Positions 6,628-9,501 of a stretch of DNA of 9,501 bases are shown piece after piece. The stretch lies in assembly GCA_007117175.1 (NCBI GenBank), contig SKGZ01000016.1, positions 1-9,501 on the forward strand, given 5' to 3'. The position numbers were made by a program, and so were the translations under genes. The notes under the pieces were generated by a model, which made no database searches, was not told the origin of the DNA, and saw only the letters and a program-made list of their open reading frames with translations. Position 1 is the first letter of the stretch. Every line of letters starts with the position of its first letter. This DNA is from Bacteriovoracales bacterium. GTDB lineage: Bacteria; Bdellovibrionota; Bacteriovoracia; Bacteriovoracales; Bacteriovoracaceae.

Positions 6628-6656
6628 ATTTTATCAAAAAGACTAAACAGGGTAAA
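6628..6656 (-). promoter_or_regulatory. Promoter of the DUF4160-DUF2442 pair
   Basis: On the minus strand: -35 TTTACC (6651-6656), a 17-base spacer and -10 TAAAAT (6628-6633, five of six). The -10 ends 7 bases before the ATG at 6620, again predicting a leaderless transcript. Confidence 0.5.
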
Positions 6657-6668
6657 TACTTTTTGTCT

Positions 6669-7211
6669 CTATTGCCAAACAGGACTTTTCACTAGATCTT
6701 CCACCGGAAAGCCTTGATCTTTAGCGCGATTGACTAATTCTTGATAGCGAGAATCACTGATGGTAGGAGTTCGACTAAGAATCCATAGGGTTTTTCGATT
6801 AGGAGACCCCACCATCGCAAACTCATAGCCTTTGCCTAGCTCTAGAATCCAGTAGTCACCGGAAAAAAGATTAAAGTATCGAAGAATAGGAACAAAGCTC
6901 ACCTTTAACTCAGCATTGGTTTGAGAATTCACCACTCGAGCAATGGCATTCGCTTCATTGATACGACCAGGGCGCTTTATATTTTGACAGCGATTGGTGA
7001 CATTGACTCTGCCGTCATTGCGCAATTGATAGATGGCCTGGGTCGCTCCACAATTTCTTTGAAAGCTTTGGGGCAGACGAGCGATTTCATACCATTTGCC
7101 CATATAGCGCTCAATTTCCACAAATTGAACAGTCTCCACCGGTGGGTGAAGATCTGGCCCTTGGGCACAACTCAGGCAACTAAAGAAGAGAACTAAAATT
7201 ATTTTTTTCAT
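6669..7211 (-). CDS. blc: Blc-type bacterial lipocalin
   Basis: 180 residues, close to E. coli Blc (177). Lipocalins of this group are outer-membrane lipoproteins with an 8-stranded barrel that binds fatty acids or lysophospholipids, linked to membrane repair and stress. Visible: N-terminal MKKIILVLFFSCLSC signal with a poor lipobox (Cys15 preferred, Cys12 possible), motif 1 GKWYEIARLPQSFQ (38-51, conserved G-x-W), NCGATQAIYQLRNDGRVNVTN (53-73), and motif 3 LWILSRTP (142-149) with the conserved Arg. Cys54 and Cys75 could form a disulfide. No SD before the ATG; instead a -10 lies 6 bases upstream. It sits between the DUF4160/2442 pair and the brnA unit with no functional link to either. Confidence 0.9.
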   Translation of the reverse strand: MKKIILVLFFSCLSCAQGPDLHPPVETVQFVEIERYMGKWYEIARLPQSFQRNCGATQAIYQLRNDGRVNVTNRCQNIKRPGRINEANAIARVVNSQTNAELKVSFVPILRYFNLFSGDYWILELGKGYEFAMVGSPNRKTLWILSRTPTISDSRYQELVNRAKDQGFPVEDLVKSPVWQ

Positions 7212-7217
7212 AATGGG

Positions 7218-7246
7218 GTTATCGGCTATCGGCGAAGAAAAATCAA
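7218..7246 (-). promoter_or_regulatory. Promoter of the lipocalin gene
   Basis: On the minus strand: -35 TTGATT (7241-7246), a 17-base spacer and -10 GATAAC (7218-7223), followed by six bases and the ATG at 7211. A leaderless mRNA is predicted. Confidence 0.5.
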
Positions 7247-7300
7247 GTTAGACAAAGGGTGGTATCAGCATTTCACTTTCGGAGATTAAGTAAGCTAGTT

Positions 7301-7327
7301 AAAAAAGACCTCTGAAGGTATGAGGTC
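7301..7327 (-). terminator. Intrinsic terminator of the brnTA remnant
   Basis: On the minus strand: GACCTC (7322-7327), a 9-base loop, GAGGTC (7307-7312), then six T (7301-7306). It lies 40 bases after the brnA stop and upstream of the lipocalin promoter, separating the two units. Confidence 0.75.
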
Positions 7328-7366
7328 ATGAGAGATATTTCCAGTCTACGCTCGAACTCTATATAA

Positions 7367-7597
7367 TTAATTGGATCCAGTTCTTTTCCAAGTAGTTTTA
7401 GGAAGCATCTTGTTTTCCTTGCAGTTTCTCAAGAAGTCATTCACTAAAGTTTGATAGGGGATATTCAGTTTTTTACTCAGATCTTTAAAATAATCGATCA
7501 CATCTGTATCGAGCCTAATGGTTACGCTCTTTTTTAATTTACTGATGTAAGGGTTTGGTTTTAATTTCATTTTTTTTAAATCATATTCTTTTCGCAT
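7367..7597 (-). CDS. brnA: BrnA-family antitoxin (ribbon-helix-helix DNA-binding protein)
   Basis: 76 residues. BrnA proteins neutralise the BrnT ribonuclease and repress their own operon. Seen here: KPNPYISKLKKSVTIRLD (13-30), where SVTIRLD is the RHH beta-strand, helix A DVIDYFKDLSKKL (32-44) and helix B IPYQTLVNDFLRNC (46-59) with the family's IPYQTL motif. Start: ATG at 7597 with SD AGGAG seven bases upstream; an upstream TTG in the same frame (7621) lies inside the brnT coding region and is rejected. It follows brnT by 10 bases in the usual toxin-antitoxin order. The antitoxin frame is intact although the toxin is broken, so it is an orphan antitoxin that may still repress other promoters. 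Confidence 0.85.
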   Translation of the reverse strand: MRKEYDLKKMKLKPNPYISKLKKSVTIRLDTDVIDYFKDLSKKLNIPYQTLVNDFLRNCKENKMLPKTTWKRTGSN

Positions 7598-7607
7598 AAT
7601 TTTTCTC

Positions 7608-7830
7608 CTATAGTTGCTCAAAATCCTTTTGCTCTTTTTTAGTAGCCTTTCTTGCGCTGATAATTCGAATAGTTTCAGTATTTTCTTGATAGACGTGAAT
7701 AATAAATAGCAGGTTCGCCGTTGACCATAGCCAATAATAATAAAACGATCTTCGTCATTAGAATGGTCGGGATCATGTGTCGTTTGAGCAAGTGGGTTAA
7801 AAAAAGCCCCGCATTGCTGCAGGGCCTTAA
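7608..7830 (-). pseudogene. brnT: brnT toxin remnant: 5'-truncated and frameshifted
   Basis: BrnT is a RelE-fold mRNA interferase of about 90-100 residues. Two frames must be joined to read it. Upstream frame: AFFNPLAQTTHDPDHS then NDEDRFIIIGY, matching the BrnT D-P-D-H-S and E-E/D-R-F blocks. Downstream frame: LLFIIHVYQENTETIRIIS then ARKATKKEQKDFEQL and TAG (7608-7610), matching the RIISAR-A-T-x-x-E block. The frames join around 7722-7730, as if one base had been lost. Homology fades where the hairpin at 7806-7825 begins, just after the tRNA-Glu 3' end; about 20-25 N-terminal residues and the start codon are gone. No functional toxin can be made from this copy unless the frameshift is a sequencing error, and the lost start would remain in any case. 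Confidence 0.8.
7799..7825 (-). terminator. Intrinsic terminator of the tRNA operon
   Basis: On the minus strand: GCCCTGCA, GCAA tetraloop (GNRA type), TGCGGGGC, then seven T (7799-7805). The 8-bp stem has one T-G pair. It begins 7 bases after the CCA end of tRNA-Glu and overlaps the 5' end of the brnT remnant. Confidence 0.85.
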
Positions 7831-7957
7831 AATGGTACTCCCAAGGGGATTCGAACCCCTGTTATCGCCGTGAAAAGGCGGTGTCCTAGACCGGGCTAGA
7901 CGATGGGAGCTTAAACCGGTGAAGTACTATAAGTAAAAAATAATAACTTAAAATGGT
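7826..7957. repeat. 11-bp direct repeat at the 3' end of both tRNA genes
   Basis: CTTAAAATGGT occurs at 7826-7836 and 7947-7957, 121 bp apart. In tRNA orientation it reads ACCA plus TTTTAAG, so the identity extends 7 bases past the encoded CCA ends into flanking DNA. Confidence 0.6.
7833..7910 (-). tRNA. tRNA-Glu (anticodon TTC)
   Basis: 78 bases including encoded CCA. Acceptor GCTCCCA pairs with TGGGAGT, then discriminator A and CCA. T arm AGGGG-TTCGAAT-CCCCT. Anticodon loop TTTTCAC gives TTC (7872-7874), reading GAA/GAG. The body closely resembles E. coli tRNA-Glu (GGACACCGCC, then TTTCACGGCG). Oddities: the outermost anticodon-stem pair (27-43) is C-A where E. coli has C-G, and pair 1-72 is G-T. 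Second gene of the tRNA operon. Confidence 0.95.
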
Positions 7958-8030
7958 GATCCCGCTGTGACTCGAACACAGGACCCTCTCCTTAAAAGGG
8001 AGATGCTCTAACCAACTGAGCTACGAGACC
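7954..8030 (-). tRNA. tRNA-Lys (anticodon TTT)
   Basis: 77 bases including encoded CCA. Acceptor GGTCTCG pairs with CGGGATC, with two G-T pairs. D arm GCTCAGTTGGTTAGAGC. Anticodon stem TCTCC/GGAGA with loop CTTTTAA, anticodon TTT (7994-7996), reading AAA/AAG. T arm CTGTG-TTCGAGT-CACAG. It lies 43 bases upstream of tRNA-Glu, downstream of its own promoter. Confidence 0.96.
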
Positions 8031-8048
8031 ACGTTTTAAGTAAAAACC

Positions 8049-8077
8049 ACTTTAAAATTGGCACCCAAAAAAGTCAA
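8049..8077 (-). promoter_or_regulatory. Promoter of the tRNA-Lys/tRNA-Glu operon
   Basis: On the minus strand: -35 TTGACT (8072-8077, five of six), a 17-base spacer and -10 TAAAGT (8049-8054). The transcript would start about 10-12 bases before tRNA-Lys. The -35 lies within an inverted repeat (CAAAAAAG 8066-8073, CTTTTTTG 8081-8088), which could also weakly end serA transcription. Confidence 0.6.
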
Positions 8078-8101
8078 CGGCTTTTTTGCGGCCAGGCCAT
8101 T

Positions 8102-9046
8102 TCATAAAACAGAGTTGATTAACTTATCTTCTACAAAAAAGGCCACTATTTGCTCTAGGGTTTTTTCTCCTACACGATAGGCAGCCTCGCTGGTGCTAGC
8201 ACCTAGGTGAGGAGTGAGAATGAGGTTGGGGTGGGCTGCTACTAGTGGCGAGTCTTTGGCCAGTGGTTCTTGGGCAAAGACGTCTAAGGCGGCTCCGGCG
8301 ATGAGCCCTTGTTGAAGAGCATTCAGTAGGTCTGCTTCATTGACGATTTTTCCACGGGCAGCGTTGATCAAATAGCTGCTCTTTTTCATTTTCTCAAATT
8401 GCTGGAGGGTGAAAAGGTTTTCCGTCTCTGGACTCTTGGGAAGGTGCAAGGTGACAATATCACTGAGCTCAAGGAGCTCTTCTAGTGTCTCAGTTTTTTG
8501 CGCCAAATCACTTTGGGCCAAAAAGGGATCGTAATAATAGGTCTTAAGTTGAAAGCCGCTGAGTCTTTGCGCCACTAATTGTCCGATTCGCCCCATCCCC
8601 ACAATTCCCAGAGTTTTGCCAGTGAGCTCTAATCCACTGTGAGCACTTTTATTCCAAATACCTTGCTGCATTTCTGCGTTGGCCTGTGCGGTGTGGCGCA
8701 ATAAGGTGAACATGAGGGCAATGGCGTGTTCTGCGGCGGAATTATTATTGGCCCCCGGGGTATTGGAAACGGCAATGTTCTTTTGCCGGCAATAGTCCTT
8801 GTCGATATTATCAGTGCCTTCTCCAGCGCGAATAATATAGCGAAGTTGGGGGCAGCGGGCAAGAAAGTCTGCATCACAAGTGGTGGCCGAGCGGATGATT
8901 AATCCGTGCATATCTGGGCAGAGCTTAGCAATTTCTTCTTGGCTGTTTTTGGCTTTGGGGTACACTTGCAATTGGGGGTGGGCGCAAAGTTTTTCAAAAA
9001 TATCGGCGTCCATACCATCGCAAACCAGAATTTTAGCTTTACTCAC
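8102..9046 (-). CDS. serA: D-3-phosphoglycerate dehydrogenase-type 2-hydroxyacid dehydrogenase
   Basis: Oxidises a D-2-hydroxyacid with NAD; the best match is D-3-phosphoglycerate dehydrogenase, the first step of serine synthesis in the cytoplasm. 314 residues: catalytic domain halves at both ends around a Rossmann domain with GIVGMGRIG (147-155) and Asp173 at the end of the next strand, which favours NAD over NADP. Catalytic triad visible: Arg231 (NAARGKIV), Glu260 (FAQEPL), His280 (LTPHLGAST). Substrate-loop motif RAGEGTDNID (73-82), where most family members have G-V-G. No C-terminal ACT domain, so this is the short form without the usual serine-binding domain. Start: GTG at 9046 with AAAGGA six bases upstream; a longer TTG start (9109) overlaps the -35 and is rejected. 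Related hydroxyacid dehydrogenases remain possible. Confidence 0.85.
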   Translation of the reverse strand: MSKAKILVCDGMDADIFEKLCAHPQLQVYPKAKNSQEEIAKLCPDMHGLIIRSATTCDADFLARCPQLRYIIRAGEGTDNIDKDYCRQKNIAVSNTPGANNNSAAEHAIALMFTLLRHTAQANAEMQQGIWNKSAHSGLELTGKTLGIVGMGRIGQLVAQRLSGFQLKTYYYDPFLAQSDLAQKTETLEELLELSDIVTLHLPKSPETENLFTLQQFEKMKKSSYLINAARGKIVNEADLLNALQQGLIAGAALDVFAQEPLAKDSPLVAAHPNLILTPHLGASTSEAAYRVGEKTLEQIVAFFVEDKLINSVL

Positions 9047-9080
9047 AATCAATCCTTTTGTTGAAATTTTTATTTCTCTA

Positions 9081-9109
9081 TTTATAACTTCTTTGGCTTC
9101 AAGACTCAA
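9081..9109 (-). promoter_or_regulatory. Promoter of the serA-type gene
   Basis: On the minus strand: -35 TTGAGT (9104-9109), a 17-base spacer and -10 TATAAA (9081-9086). The leader of about 28 bases contains the SD AAAGGA before the GTG start, unlike the leaderless genes elsewhere in the window. Confidence 0.55.
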
Positions 9110-9116
9110 ATTTGAG
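9105..9116. promoter_or_regulatory. 12-bp palindrome over the serA -35, possible operator
   Basis: CTCAAATTTGAG is a perfect 12-bp palindrome that overlaps the serA -35 and lies about 85 bases upstream of the divergent hppA start. Placement suits a repressor site, but no regulator is known for it. Confidence 0.3.
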
Positions 9117-9199
9117 AGTTTCTAATTTACAGAGAAGAAAAGTTTAGTTAAAACTGGGGTTTAATTTTCATAGCGATAAAGTATAAATAGGAGTTATTG

Positions 9200-9501
9200 A
9201 TGGACACACAACAGTGGTTAGGCTGGCTTTATTCACCAGTGATTCTCGGAGCTTTTGCTCTCTTAGTAGCAATCTTTTTTTATTTTAGGGTGGTGAGTTT
9301 GCCCAAAGGCAATGAGACCATGGAGCGAATCGCCACCTATATTCGCCAAGGGGCCATGGCCTTTTTAAAAGCGCAATATCGCGTTTTAGCTTTGTATTCA
9401 TTGGTAGTGTTTGCCGGAATTACTTTTGCTCTGGGCATGAATGCAGGAGTAGCCTTTCTTTTGGGAGCAGCTTTAAGTTTGTTGGCAGGATTTAGTGGAA
9501 T
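9200..9501 (+). CDS. hppA: Membrane-bound ion-pumping pyrophosphatase (C-terminus cut by window edge)
   Basis: Hydrolyses pyrophosphate and uses the energy to pump H+ (or Na+) across the inner membrane. The first 100 residues are visible out of a usual 650-750. Transmembrane helix 1 (about 13-31), then the family's conserved entry VVSLPKGNETMERIATYIRQGAMAFLKAQYRVL (31-63, with M-x-x-I-A-x-x-I-x-x-G-A-x-A-F-L-x-x-Q-Y), then helices at about 64-80 and 82-100 continuing past the edge. The substrate-binding D-rich motifs and the residue that decides K+ dependence lie outside the window. ATG at 9200 has SD AGGAG six bases upstream. Possible -10 hexamers GATAAA (9175) and TATAAA (9182) lack a clear -35. 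Divergent from serA. Confidence 0.9.
   Translation, partial: MDTQQWLGWLYSPVILGAFALLVAIFFYFRVVSLPKGNETMERIATYIRQGAMAFLKAQYRVLALYSLVVFAGITFALGMNAGVAFLLGAALSLLAGFSG

Noticed and set aside
6921..7196. Plus-strand frame of 91 codons inside the lipocalin gene
   Set aside because: Antisense to a clear lipocalin with conserved motifs; no independent support.
7608..7830. Programmed frameshift producing full BrnT
   Set aside because: No slippery heptamer or stimulatory structure is visible at the junction, and the start codon and N-terminus are missing as well, which fits decay.
8066..8088. Inverted repeat CAAAAAAG/CTTTTTTG as a serA terminator
   Set aside because: The stem is almost all A-T with no T-run after it, and it overlaps the tRNA -35. 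A weak terminator cannot be excluded, but it is not called.
9047..9109. TTG start extending the dehydrogenase by 21 residues
   Set aside because: It would start inside the -35 region, has no SD, and the added residues do not belong to the family; the GTG at 9046 has AAAGGA at good spacing.
8880..9125. Plus-strand frame of 81 codons opposite the serA start
   Set aside because: Lies opposite conserved coding sequence and the serA promoter, with no ribosome binding site of its own.

Overview
The window looks like chromosomal DNA of a Gram-negative bacterium with an AT-leaning genome. It encodes outer-membrane beta-barrels ending in Phe, a TolC-type channel and several lipoproteins. The style (many small secreted or lipid-anchored proteins, lone beta-barrels, two convergent pairs packed stop to stop) suggests a Bdellovibrio-like lineage (Bdellovibrionota). 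That assignment is inference only; no marker gene in the window fixes the taxonomy.

Layout. Positions 1-2722 (minus strand) hold three genes read towards the left edge: an Ig-domain lipoprotein, a shorter paralogous lipoprotein, and a TolC/OEP channel that runs off the edge. A divergent control region (about 2723-2898) carries three 11-bp-spaced repeats in front of a phosphate-selective-porin-type gene (2899-4095), followed by a tiny secreted acidic protein. A Cys-rich secreted protein (4338-4928, minus) and a second outer-membrane barrel (5057-6031, plus) diverge from a shared control region. Positions 6040-7832 are accessory in character: a DUF4160/DUF2442 pair, a Blc-type lipocalin, an intact brnA antitoxin gene, and a brnT toxin gene that is frameshifted and 5'-truncated right at the end of a tRNA gene. 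A tRNA-Lys/tRNA-Glu operon (7833-8030) follows, then serA-type dehydrogenase (8102-9046, minus), and divergently the first 100 codons of a membrane pyrophosphatase (hppA).

How the parts work together. Most of the window builds the cell envelope: TolC efflux channel, two barrels, three probable lipoproteins and two secreted proteins. The main regulatory result is that about half of the genes have no Shine-Dalgarno sequence and instead carry a -10-like hexamer 6-10 bases before the start codon, which predicts leaderless or nearly leaderless mRNAs. The remaining genes have good SD sequences. The porin control region has TTAACA repeats at 11-bp spacing, which resembles a Pho box and fits a phosphate-uptake porin. 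No CRISPR array, insertion sequence or replication origin was seen, and there is no gene-free stretch longer than 300 bases.
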